From positions 1 through 64,000 of the forward strand of contig JACJYQ010000010.1 in NCBI GenBank assembly GCA_020636025.1: a DNA stretch of 64,000 bases, in the 5' to 3' direction. The notes below the pieces were generated by a model that was given only the letters and a program-made list of their open reading frames with translations, was not told the DNA's origin and ran no database searches. The translations under genes and the position numbers were made by a program. The DNA comes from Lewinellaceae bacterium (GTDB lineage Bacteria > Bacteroidota > Bacteroidia > Chitinophagales > Saprospiraceae). Of this stretch, positions 18,033-26,202 are shown piece after piece (position 1 is the first letter of the stretch; each line of letters starts with the position of its first letter).

Positions 18033-19806
18033 AGGTTTCAGCGCTTATACTTTCAATAATTACATCATGCTCACTTTCTGGTCTCCAAAGAAACATTTCC
18101 ACCTGATCGAATGATTTATTGGGGATTTTGGTGTCAAAATAGACAGTCCTTAATTCACTTCCATCAACATGACGTTGAAGCCGGATCAGTCTTTCTTTTA
18201 CAATTTTGTCACCCGATTTGAATCGCACAACAAATTGGGTCATCTTCCAAACTGTCCATTCCTTCTCCCGGCAGTGAAATTCAAGGCTTGCCCGAAGCCA
18301 TCTGGCATCACCTGGTTTCACAGGCAAATTATAAATGGGCGACGAAGGCTTTTCCAGGGTAAGCACCAATTGTTCTAACAAGCTGTCTTTCCCAAAACTT
18401 TCCTTAAATACGGATCGAATATTTTGCCGCTCCGCGCCCTCAAAATAATCTTTGGTATCCAAGAGCTTCAGCCAATTGCGATCCGATTCAAAATGGAACA
18501 AGGCTTTTAAAATATAGGCCCTGGTCATTTGTTCGGGGAAAAACATGCCTCCTTTGTGCGCCTGATGGCACCACCAGAGATTTATAAAAATCGCAATTCC
18601 CGCCACAGGAATTAGCGTCCATCTACGCCAGTTGGCTACTGAAACCCACTGCCAAAAAGCTGCGAGTCCAAAGGCCCAAAGTGGATAACTCTGTACCATG
18701 GCTCTTTGCCCCAGACTTCCACCGTACCACCAAATATCCCAGGCAGAAGTTATGTACAAGGCGATCATACAATAAACAAACACCGCCGGAAATAGCTGTT
18801 TTCTGACTTTTGGAAGCATAAACATACCCACCACTGCAAAAAGCATCAGCGGAGAGTATACCAGCCAACCAGCTCTGGCACTCCATAAAACATCCTCAAT
18901 ATGCGGTGGCAGCCAGGTAAATCCTTGATCCTCATAGCTATACACAACCCAATGACCTGTAGCGTATTTCCAGTATAATGCCTGCAAAAACATCACTACA
19001 GCAGCGACACCTGCTGCCAGCAAATATTTTGGCCATTGAAATTTTATCAATTCAATTCGATTCCGCAAGCTTTGCATGTTGTATACGCCCCATAACAAAG
19101 GGATAAGCGCGGAAATGATCTCGGTAGGCCTGGTCAGAGTAGCCCAACCTACCAATAAGCCTATGACAACAGCGCTTTTAAATCCGGGGTTTTCATAAAA
19201 ACGAATGGTAGCATAAATCAACAGACAATACAGGGTAAACAGCCAATTATGGGTCATAGCTCCCGAAATGGCACTGTACTCAAGATAATTGCTGCCAAAA
19301 ACTATGCTGATCAAAACAGCTGCCACAATGCCATCTGAAAAATAGCGAAGCAAAATTCTCCGCAATACCCAAAGCCCTAAGAATGCCAGTAACAAACTAC
19401 CCCAGCTAATCGCTGCCTGATAAGGTTTGGAAAAACCATCTGCGGGATACCCCAAGGGCTCTGCCAACATGTGGGCGCACATAAACCAGGGCAAAAACTG
19501 CAAAGCCTGGCCCATGGAATACTTCATGACAAAATTGCCCGATTCATGCTTGAATGCCTGGCCCATTCCGGGGCCGGGGTTATATTTCTCATTTATGTGC
19601 GGCCACCACTTCAATGCTTTTACATCCTTGTAAATGATTACAGCTGGCAGATACAGGTAATATCCGGATACATCCCAGCTGATCGTCGCCTCTGTATTGG
19701 TTTGCTGCCATTTGGTATAATACAGAAAGGAGCTGGCCAGTATCAGGGCACAGCACAACAGATAGGCAAACAGAGAATATCTCGACATGGATAACAAGGT
19801 CCTCAC
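18025..19806 (-). CDS. Multi-pass GT-C-like membrane glycosyltransferase (PMT/ArnT-like)
   Basis: 593 residues. About ten membrane segments fill the first 400 residues. The first loop has ISWDVSGYYLYLPA, with an acidic residue where GT-C enzymes bind the lipid-linked sugar, followed by several aromatic-rich loops and ATLTRPTEII in the fifth loop. The last ~170 residues form a soluble domain, presumably periplasmic. Related Bacteroidota proteins are annotated as glycosyltransferase family 39-like. Donor and acceptor are unknown. Start ATG 19806; ATG 19788 is an alternative. It heads the operon with the glycosylase and YwaF-like genes. Confidence 0.65.
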   Translation of the reverse strand: MRTLLSMSRYSLFAYLLCCALILASSFLYYTKWQQTNTEATISWDVSGYYLYLPAVIIYKDVKALKWWPHINEKYNPGPGMGQAFKHESGNFVMKYSMGQALQFLPWFMCAHMLAEPLGYPADGFSKPYQAAISWGSLLLAFLGLWVLRRILLRYFSDGIVAAVLISIVFGSNYLEYSAISGAMTHNWLFTLYCLLIYATIRFYENPGFKSAVVIGLLVGWATLTRPTEIISALIPLLWGVYNMQSLRNRIELIKFQWPKYLLAAGVAAVVMFLQALYWKYATGHWVVYSYEDQGFTWLPPHIEDVLWSARAGWLVYSPLMLFAVVGMFMLPKVRKQLFPAVFVYCMIALYITSAWDIWWYGGSLGQRAMVQSYPLWAFGLAAFWQWVSVANWRRWTLIPVAGIAIFINLWWCHQAHKGGMFFPEQMTRAYILKALFHFESDRNWLKLLDTKDYFEGAERQNIRSVFKESFGKDSLLEQLVLTLEKPSSPIYNLPVKPGDARWLRASLEFHCREKEWTVWKMTQFVVRFKSGDKIVKERLIRLQRHVDGSELRTVYFDTKIPNKSFDQVEMFLWRPESEHDVIIESISAETFD

Positions 19807-19818
19807 TGGTTAGAAAAC

Positions 19819-19848
19819 AAAAAGGGCGGTCCATACCTGAACCGCCCT
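19819..19848 (-). terminator. Terminator of the beta-propeller gene
   Basis: 8-bp stem AGGGCGGT (19823-19830 with 19841-19848) followed by a T-run on the minus strand; 30 bp past the stop of the 19878 gene. Confidence 0.82.
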
Positions 19849-19877
19849 GCAAAATCCGTATTTTTTATTAATTCAAA

Positions 19878-20966
19878 TCAGTCAACCCAATCCGCTACAA
19901 AAATATTGGTGTCGTGATTGCCACCATTATCTCTGTTGGAACCAAAGGCAATCTTTTTCCCATCCGGCGAAAACATTGGGAAAGAGTTGAAAATGCTTTG
20001 GCTGGTAATTTGCTCCACAATTCCAGTACCATCCGCATTGATCATGTACAACTGAAAATCGTACCCGCGATCAGAGTGGTGATTGCTGCTGAATATGATC
20101 TTCTTTCCTGAAGGATGGTAGTAAGGTGCCCAGTTGGCTTTACCCAGGTGTGTAACCTGTTTCAAATCAGAACCATCCACATTGCAGGTGAAAATTTCCA
20201 TGGCCGTCGGTGCTACCAGATGCTGTGCCAAATAATCCTTGTATTCTTTTATTTCTTCTTTTGTTTTTGGACGACTGGCGCGGAATACAATTTTGGTACC
20301 ATCGGGACTAAAAAAGCCGCCGCCGTCGTATCCAAGATCGAAGGTGATCTGCTTCTGATCAGAGCCATCGAGATTCATGGTCCAGAGTTCAAGGTCGCCG
20401 GTGCGGTCACTTGTAAATAAAATTTTATCTCCTTTTGGACTCAAAACTGCTTCGGCGTCGTATCCGGGTGTGTTCGTGAGCTGCGCGGTTATATTTCCTT
20501 GCAAATCAGCTACATATATGTCGTACGTTTCAAAAACAGGCCACAAATATTTTCCTCCGGCGCGCAAATCACCCGTTTGAGGGCATGATTCGCCACCTTC
20601 GTGGGTGCTCGCATACAGGATATGTTTTCCATCTGGCATGAAATATGAACAAGTAGTTCGGCCTTTCAAAGTACTTATGGTTGTAGGCTTATAATCCTTG
20701 TTGCCGGAAGCATCTTTTACATTCATGGAAAATATCTGATCGCAAGACAATCCCCAGGCGGGATTATTGCTCTGAAAGGTCAGAAATTCACCATCCGGAC
20801 TCCAATATGCCTCCGCATTGTCCCCGCCGAAAGTAAGTTGTTTTATGTTTTTCAAGTGAGTTTCCGGAACTGGTGCAGTTACCGGAGCAGCACCATGATG
20901 TCCTTGTGAAAAGGCGGTTGCCGCCATGACCATCAGGGTAAAAAAGAAACAGATAAAGTAACGCAT
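19878..20966 (-). CDS. Secreted TolB/PD40-type beta-propeller protein
   Basis: 362 residues from the ATG at 20966, which opens the signal peptide MRYFICFFFTLMVMAATAFSQ. The mature part is a run of WD40-like PD40 repeats with the hallmark pattern spxGDKILFTSDRTG / SPDGTKIVFRASRP / SPDGKKIAFGSNRDNG and YWSPDGEFLTFQS. TolB-like propellers are periplasmic scaffolds; freestanding forms like this are common in Bacteroidota with unknown partners. A terminator follows directly. The 170-bp gap to the divergent thioredoxin gene probably holds both promoters. Confidence 0.9.
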   Translation of the reverse strand: MRYFICFFFTLMVMAATAFSQGHHGAAPVTAPVPETHLKNIKQLTFGGDNAEAYWSPDGEFLTFQSNNPAWGLSCDQIFSMNVKDASGNKDYKPTTISTLKGRTTCSYFMPDGKHILYASTHEGGESCPQTGDLRAGGKYLWPVFETYDIYVADLQGNITAQLTNTPGYDAEAVLSPKGDKILFTSDRTGDLELWTMNLDGSDQKQITFDLGYDGGGFFSPDGTKIVFRASRPKTKEEIKEYKDYLAQHLVAPTAMEIFTCNVDGSDLKQVTHLGKANWAPYYHPSGKKIIFSSNHHSDRGYDFQLYMINADGTGIVEQITSQSIFNSFPMFSPDGKKIAFGSNRDNGGNHDTNIFVADWVD

Positions 20967-21135
20967 ATAAATTTTTGTAAATTTTTTCGCAATGGTAGTG
21001 ACTCTTTCCAATTAAGCCGTCAGGAAATCGTCACATTACAAACACATAATCCCCTGTAATGTACACTTTTCACTGAAGCACCATTAATGTAGCATGAAGC
21101 CCGAACCAATTTAGTAATCAAATTTTAAAACGCTT

Positions 21136-21618
21136 ATGAAGCATTACCACCTCCTGATTTTTTTCTTATGCTCATTTGGCACTCAACTTCAATCCCAAGA
21201 CATCACATTCATCGATCATCAACAAATTTCCAAGTGGAAAAGCACCGAAAGTGATACAGTATTCGTCATCAATTTCTGGGCAACCTGGTGCCAGCCCTGC
21301 GTAGAGGAACTTCCCGCTTTTGAGGAATTAAACCGCAAATATTCCAAGGATAAGGTGCAGGTTATTTTGGTGAACAACGATTTTAAAATGAATGTGCAAT
21401 CCAAATTGATCCCATTCATTCAAAAAAGGAAACTGGAAAGCCAGGTCGTATTCATGAATGATACAAATGCCGACCAGTGGATCCAACTCGTAAGCCCTGA
21501 TTGGTCGGGCGGAATTCCTTCTACCCTGATTATTTCCAGGCGCAAGAACAAGGAAATTTTGTTTGAGCAACCACTCACCTACACTGAATTGGAATCTGCC
21601 ATTCTCTCCGTCTTATAG
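21136..21618 (+). CDS. TlpA-like thiol-disulfide protein, copy 1
   Basis: 160 residues with signal peptide (MKHYHLLIFFLCSFGTQLQSQ). The thioredoxin fold has NFWATWCQPCVEELPAFEEL carrying WCxxC near residue 52, and GGIPSTLII as the cis-Pro loop. Such proteins reduce or exchange disulfides of periplasmic clients. It is a tandem paralogue of the next gene, with the same opening (xITFIDxxQIxxW) and an almost identical plan, indicating duplication. The active-site dipeptide is QP here but GP in copy 2, so redox potential or client range may differ. Confidence 0.93.
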   Translation: MKHYHLLIFFLCSFGTQLQSQDITFIDHQQISKWKSTESDTVFVINFWATWCQPCVEELPAFEELNRKYSKDKVQVILVNNDFKMNVQSKLIPFIQKRKLESQVVFMNDTNADQWIQLVSPDWSGGIPSTLIISRRKNKEILFEQPLTYTELESAILSVL

Positions 21619-21683
21619 GCCAATTCTGTTAACCAGTTACAAAGAATCTGCAAAAGTCGAAAGAGCGCAAACAAATCGCACAA

Positions 21684-21720
21684 AAGGCCGTTGTTTGTAA
21701 AGTCAATCGCTAACGGCCTT
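21684..21720 (+). promoter_or_regulatory. Hairpin abutting the start codon of thioredoxin copy 2
   Basis: Perfect 9-bp stem AAGGCCGTT (21684-21692) with 21712-21720, loop 19 nt, ending at the base before the ATG at 21721. There is no T-run, so it is not a normal terminator; it would hide the ribosome landing site. Confidence 0.55.
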
Positions 21721-22203
21721 ATGAAGCAACTTTTGCAGATTCTTTTTTTCTTTACCCTAGGAACCAGTTTTTTGGTTGCCCAGGAAATTACCTTTATTGA
21801 TCGCGAACAGATCACCCGCTGGAAAAATAGCGAGTCGGATACTGTATTTGTCATTAATTTTTGGGCGACGTGGTGTGGTCCCTGTGTAAAAGAGCTTCCT
21901 GCTTTTGAAAAATTACAGGAAGAATACGCCGATAAACAAGTGCAGGTGATACTGGTGAATAACGACTTTAAAAAGCAGTTCGAGAGCCGGGTAATCCCAT
22001 TCGTGCAGGAAAGAAATCTGAAAAGCCGTGTGGTGTTTATGAATGAATCCAATCCAAACAAGTGGATTGATCTGGTGAGTGAAGAATGGTCGGGAGCCTT
22101 GCCTGCTACGATCATTATTTCCGGAAAGAAAAAACAGACCCTTTTCTTTGAGAAATCGTTTGAATATGAAGAACTCGAAAAAGCCCTTTTACGTGTTTTG
22201 TAA
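21721..22203 (+). CDS. TlpA-like thiol-disulfide protein, copy 2
   Basis: 160 residues from the ATG at 21721, chosen because it opens the signal peptide MKQLLQILFFFTLGTSFLVAQ; an in-frame TTG at 21691 would run through the hairpin. Active site NFWATWCGPCVKELPAFEKL and cis-Pro loop GALPATIII. Close paralogue of the 21136 gene over the whole length and of identical size, so a recent tandem duplication is likely. It sits 102 bp after copy 1 and 25 bp before a third thioredoxin-fold gene, forming a small redox cluster. Confidence 0.93.
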   Translation: MKQLLQILFFFTLGTSFLVAQEITFIDREQITRWKNSESDTVFVINFWATWCGPCVKELPAFEKLQEEYADKQVQVILVNNDFKKQFESRVIPFVQERNLKSRVVFMNESNPNKWIDLVSEEWSGALPATIIISGKKKQTLFFEKSFEYEELEKALLRVL

Positions 22204-22227
22204 CCATTCAGCTTAAAATATTTTATT

Positions 22228-22833
22228 ATGAAAAAACCTCTTTCTCTACTTTCACTGGCCTTGGGTTTATTTGCCATGTCCTTTATCACAGGTGTTCACG
22301 ATGGATATCATGTTGGCGATGTAGCCCGCGATTTCAAACTTATGAATGTGGATAAGTCCATGAAATCCATGGCGGATGCCAAAGATGCCAAAGGCTACAT
22401 TATAATTTTTACGTGCAATCACTGTCCATTCGCCAAGGCTTATGAAGACAGGATCATCCAGTTGCATGAAAAGTATGCACCACAAGGCTATCCGGTGATC
22501 GCCATTAACCCGAATGACAAAGACAAAGCGCCAGACGACAGCTTTGAAAAAATGCAGGAACGCGCAGAATCAAAGAAATTCCCTTTCTGGTATCTCTACG
22601 ACGACAAACAGGAAATCGCCAAAGCCTACGGAGCAACCCGCACGCCACATGTTTACCTGCTTGACGAAAAGCGCGTTGTTCGCTACATCGGCGCCATCGA
22701 CGACAATTCAGAGGACGCAGATATGGTTGAAGAGAAATATTTGGAAAACGCCATTGATGCACTCCATGAAGGCAAAGACGTGGAAGTATCTTTCACCAAA
22801 GCCATCGGCTGCACCATTAAGTGGAAAAGCTAA
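22228..22833 (+). CDS. Redoxin (AhpC/TSA-like) thioredoxin-family protein
   Basis: 201 residues with a signal peptide (MKKPLSLLSLALGLFAMSFITG). The redoxin core starts HVGDVARDFKLMNVD; the active site is FTCNHCPFAKAYEDR with CxxC, and the cis-Pro region is ATRTPHVYLLDEKR. This subgroup often acts as a secreted or periplasmic peroxidase-like or thiol protein. It probably shares a transcript with the two TlpA-like genes before it. The CNHC active site distinguishes it from both. Role in the cluster (reductase versus peroxidase) is not decided by sequence. Confidence 0.9.
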   Translation: MKKPLSLLSLALGLFAMSFITGVHDGYHVGDVARDFKLMNVDKSMKSMADAKDAKGYIIIFTCNHCPFAKAYEDRIIQLHEKYAPQGYPVIAINPNDKDKAPDDSFEKMQERAESKKFPFWYLYDDKQEIAKAYGATRTPHVYLLDEKRVVRYIGAIDDNSEDADMVEEKYLENAIDALHEGKDVEVSFTKAIGCTIKWKS

Positions 22834-22846
22834 ATTAGTAATTCGT

Positions 22847-22900
22847 AATGTACCAATGCGCAATGTATCAATGCAATTAATTATTGCGCATTGGTACATT
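22847..22900. repeat. Inverted repeat with ~7-bp internal periodicity, abutting the gpmI stop
   Basis: Perfect 18-bp arms 22847-22864 and 22883-22900 (AATGTACCAATGCGCAAT and its complement). The sequence is close to that of the 10461-10538 repeat. It fills the gap between convergent genes and may act as a terminator. Confidence 0.8.
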
Positions 22901-22905
22901 GCGCA

Positions 22906-24432
22906 TTAGTCAATTAAGTTGACCCCAGTCATTTCCTCCCCTTTTTCAATTCCCATCAGGTTTAGTATTGTCGGCGCTACATCGGCTAGTCTGCCATCTT
23001 TGAGGGTTTCAACTTGCTTGAACTCATTGCTCACAAGGATGCAGGGTACCGGATTTTTTGTATGGGCAGTGTTGGGTGTACCATCTTCATTGATCATATA
23101 ATCTGAGTTTCCGTGATCGGCGATGATGATACAGGAATAGTTTTTTTCCAGCGCAAGTGGAATGATTTGACTTAAACAGGAGTCGACGGTTTCTGCGGCT
23201 TTCATGGCTGCACTGAAAATGCCTGTATGCCCGACCATGTCGGTATTGGCAAAGTTTAAGCAAATAAAATCCGGTTCGTTTTCACGGATGTCGGCCATGA
23301 TGGCGTCTTTAATGCCTATTGCACTCATTTCAGGCTGAAGATCGTAGGTAGCAACTTTTGGGGAAGCCAACATTATCCTGCGTTCACCTTCAAAGGGGGC
23401 TTCCCGGCCTCCAGAAAAGAAAAAGGTAACGTGCGGATATTTTTCGGTTTCAGCAATGCGCACCTGGGTTTTACCGGCTTTCTCCAGCACTTCACCCATC
23501 GTCATTTTCACATCGTCTTTTTCAAACATCACTTCCACATTGCGGAATGTCTCGTCGTAGCGGGTCATCGTTACATAATGGAGATTCAGGGTGTGCATGT
23601 TGAACTCATGCATTTCCTGTTGAGTCAATACCTGGGTAATTTCCCGGCATCGGTCCGTTCTGAAATTAAAACAGATCACAACATCTCCATCTTTGATTTT
23701 TCCCTGATCGGAGTTCAATGCGGCATTGCGCATGGGTTTTAGGAATTCATCCGTTACACCATCGCTGTAACTTGCCTGTATGGCTTCCTGAAAATTGTTT
23801 ACTGCTTCCCCTACCCCATTTACAAGCAGGTCAAAAGCCAATTTGACGCGCTCCCAGCGTTTATCGCGATCCATGGCGTAGTATCGCCCAATTACTGTGG
23901 CTAACGTCACCCTGGATCCCTTAAAATGGTTTGTTAGTTCTGTAATAAATCCTGCACCGCTCTTAGGATCGCAATCGCGGCCATCCGTAAAGGCATGGAT
24001 GTACGTCTCCTGGCAACCACGTTCAAGGGCAATATCACCCAGGGCCATCAAGTGGCTGATATGGGAGTGTACGCCTCCGTCGCTGACAAGTCCCATGAAG
24101 TGAACGGCAACTCCAGTTGCTTTCGCATGATCCAAAGCTTCGAGTAGCACTTTGTTTTTGTGGATTTCTCCTTCGCGAACGGCTTTGTTGATGCGGGCAA
24201 GTTCCTGCCATACTATGCGACCGGCGCCGATGTTCAGGTGACCTACTTCGGAATTGCCCATTTGACCATCGGGGAGTCCGACGTCTTCACCGTGGGTGAT
24301 GAGGGTGCTGTGGGGGCGGGTGGCCCAAAGCTGATCGAAATACGGCGTATTTGCCTGATAAATGGCATCCGATTCATGCTTTGGGCCAATTCCCCAACCG
24401 TCCAGAATTAATAGGAAGGCTTTTTTTGACAT
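22906..24432 (-). CDS. gpmI: 2,3-bisphosphoglycerate-independent phosphoglycerate mutase
   Basis: 508 residues, full length. Interconverts 3- and 2-phosphoglycerate in glycolysis using two Mn2+. Starts MSKKAFLLILDGWGIG with the first metal Asp; the catalytic Ser is in GQMGNSEVGHLNIGAGR; HAFTDGRDCDPKSG, RTDRCREI, NFANTDMVGHTG and IIADHGNSD are further metal and substrate segments. The ATG lies 1 bp after the mscL stop, so the two genes are co-transcribed. The stop codon falls inside the palindromic repeat. Confidence 0.98.
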   Translation of the reverse strand: MSKKAFLLILDGWGIGPKHESDAIYQANTPYFDQLWATRPHSTLITHGEDVGLPDGQMGNSEVGHLNIGAGRIVWQELARINKAVREGEIHKNKVLLEALDHAKATGVAVHFMGLVSDGGVHSHISHLMALGDIALERGCQETYIHAFTDGRDCDPKSGAGFITELTNHFKGSRVTLATVIGRYYAMDRDKRWERVKLAFDLLVNGVGEAVNNFQEAIQASYSDGVTDEFLKPMRNAALNSDQGKIKDGDVVICFNFRTDRCREITQVLTQQEMHEFNMHTLNLHYVTMTRYDETFRNVEVMFEKDDVKMTMGEVLEKAGKTQVRIAETEKYPHVTFFFSGGREAPFEGERRIMLASPKVATYDLQPEMSAIGIKDAIMADIRENEPDFICLNFANTDMVGHTGIFSAAMKAAETVDSCLSQIIPLALEKNYSCIIIADHGNSDYMINEDGTPNTAHTKNPVPCILVSNEFKQVETLKDGRLADVAPTILNLMGIEKGEEMTGVNLID

Positions 24433-24433
24433 C

Positions 24434-24718
24434 TTATTTTACGTCTTCTCCTTTTTTACCGGCAGCTTTAATGATCATAAACAGTACAGTACCCACGATG
24501 ATAAAGTTCACGATGGCTGTGATCAGGTTGCCAATTTTGATGCTTCCAAGCATAACATTGGAGAAATCAGGTGTTCCCACGACCATGGCGAGAATGGGTG
24601 ATATCACGTCATTCACCAAAGAATCGATGATGGTTTGGAAGGCGCCGGCAATGATAAAGGCAACGGCTACGGCTAAAACATCGGCGCGAAACAGAAATGC
24701 TTTTAGTTCAGATAACAT
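24434..24718 (-). CDS. mscL: Short large-conductance mechanosensitive channel
   Basis: 94 residues, compared with 130-150 in most bacteria. It keeps the amphipathic N-terminus (MLSELKAFLFR), TM1 with AVAVAFIIAGAFQTIIDSLV and the adjoining NDVISPIL motif, and TM2 with VNFIIVGTVLFMIIKA. The periplasmic loop is shortened and the C-terminal helical bundle is absent, with only AGKKGEDVK left after TM2. MscL opens on membrane tension to release solutes during hypo-osmotic shock. A TAnnTTTG box lies about 40 bp upstream, and gpmI follows after 1 bp. Confidence 0.92.
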   Translation of the reverse strand: MLSELKAFLFRADVLAVAVAFIIAGAFQTIIDSLVNDVISPILAMVVGTPDFSNVMLGSIKIGNLITAIVNFIIVGTVLFMIIKAAGKKGEDVK

Positions 24719-24758
24719 GTGTTGGTTGTTTTGTTTAATAATGATAAACTGTTGAAAT

Positions 24759-24766
24759 CAAAGGTA
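24759..24766 (-). promoter_or_regulatory. -7 promoter box (TACCTTTG) of mscL-gpmI
   Basis: Exact consensus on the minus strand, 40 bp before the mscL ATG. A TTTG (24794-24791) lies 24 bp upstream of it, the same spacing as at the 11392 box. Confidence 0.55.
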
Positions 24767-24794
24767 ATCAATGGAATAACAATAATATCACAAA

Positions 24795-25922
24795 TCAATC
24801 GATAAAGCAATCCGATGCGACCCGGTCGGCGATATACCGGCCGGCCTTAGTGAGGCGATACGTTCCTGCCTCCTGCAACACTTCATCACTGTGCATAAAT
24901 GGACGTATGCTTTGTTCGAAGTGCCTTAAAAAATGCGCTCCCATGTGCAGGAGCTTTTCTTCACTCACGCCCCAAATGGTTCTGAGCCCGGTCATCACGT
25001 ATTCGTTGTAGGTCTGCTCAGGTGTCAATGTTTCGGTTTCAAACGGCAGCTTATTTGTCTCCAAACTTTTGATATACAAGGCGTTATTGGCTAAATTCCA
25101 TTGTCGCGATTTACCATTGTAAGAGTGAGCCGATGGCCCGACTCCTAAATAAGGTACCCCTTTCCAGTAATTGCTGTTGTGTACTGCCTGATGACCTGCT
25201 TTTGCATAATTGCTTATTTCGTATTGCACATAACCAGCCAACTCCGACGCATCCATCAGATATCCGAATTGCCGGGAGGCTTGCAGTTCGTCTGGTGGCG
25301 CCTGCTTTCCTTTATTAACAAAATGACCAAGAGCTGTCCCCTCTTCCACTGTCAGGCCATAGCAGGACAAATGCGGAATATCATATTGAAAAGCAATTCT
25401 CAGGTTTTCAGCCCATTGTTCATCTGATGTTGTTGGAGCGCCAAAGATGAGATCAATGGTGAGATTATTAAAACCAGCTTTCAGTGAATTTTCCAAACAG
25501 GTATGTGCTTGTAGTGTATTATGCGCCCGATTCATCCACTTCAGGTCACTCTCAAAAAAAGATTGGATGCCAATGCTAAGCCTGTTTACGGGACTGTAAT
25601 TCTTCAGATCAGAGAGTTTTTCGGCGCTCAGGTCGTCAGGGTTTGCTTCGAGGGTAATTTCAGCATTTGGGTGAATTTTATGGAGTTTACTGATCTTATC
25701 AAACAACTGATTTAACTCACCAATCTCCAGTAATGACGGGGTTCCTCCACCCAGATAAATAGAGTTTAATTCAGCGCCCTCAAGATAATCTCGCTGCAAA
25801 TCCAGTTCGCGCAACAGAGCCTCCAGCATAGCCGGTTTTTGCCTCAAAATCGTGGAAAAGTGAAAATTGCAGTAATGGCATGCCTGCTTGCAGAATGGTA
25901 TATGTAGGTAAATTCCAGCCAC
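24795..25922 (-). CDS. hemW: Radical SAM family heme chaperone HemW
   Basis: 375 residues. The GTG at 25922 is preferred because it gives the family start MAGIYLHIPFC; another GTG at 25934 would add four residues. The radical SAM cluster motif is CKQACHYC (Cx3Cx2C) near residues 11-18, followed by SIYLGGGTPSLL and NRLSIGIQSF. The HemN C-terminal part has ISNYAKAGHQAVHNSNYW and GVGPSAHSY. HemW-type proteins bind heme and S-adenosylmethionine and probably deliver heme to respiratory enzymes; older annotations as coproporphyrinogen oxidase are doubtful because the extra Cys of HemN is missing (CNF). Confidence 0.93.
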   Translation of the reverse strand: MAGIYLHIPFCKQACHYCNFHFSTILRQKPAMLEALLRELDLQRDYLEGAELNSIYLGGGTPSLLEIGELNQLFDKISKLHKIHPNAEITLEANPDDLSAEKLSDLKNYSPVNRLSIGIQSFFESDLKWMNRAHNTLQAHTCLENSLKAGFNNLTIDLIFGAPTTSDEQWAENLRIAFQYDIPHLSCYGLTVEEGTALGHFVNKGKQAPPDELQASRQFGYLMDASELAGYVQYEISNYAKAGHQAVHNSNYWKGVPYLGVGPSAHSYNGKSRQWNLANNALYIKSLETNKLPFETETLTPEQTYNEYVMTGLRTIWGVSEEKLLHMGAHFLRHFEQSIRPFMHSDEVLQEAGTYRLTKAGRYIADRVASDCFID

Positions 25923-26202
25923 GTATAGGATCACAGATTTTAAGGATTACGCTGATTACACTGAATTTCTTTTGGTTTTTTTTGATTTTATTGATGGAAG
26001 GAGTTAGGGTTTTACGTTGGGATTAGACAGATGGCTGACTTTAGTTTAATCAGATCAGGGGTAAATATAGGCAAGACAAAATAACCGCTAACTTCGGGCC
26101 CGCTTACATTTTTGCGTTGTAAATTTTATCAGTTCCCCCGCATTTAATTCAATAGTTCAACCAAACTCATCCTTTAAATCTGTGATTAAACCACCGCCGA
26201 TT

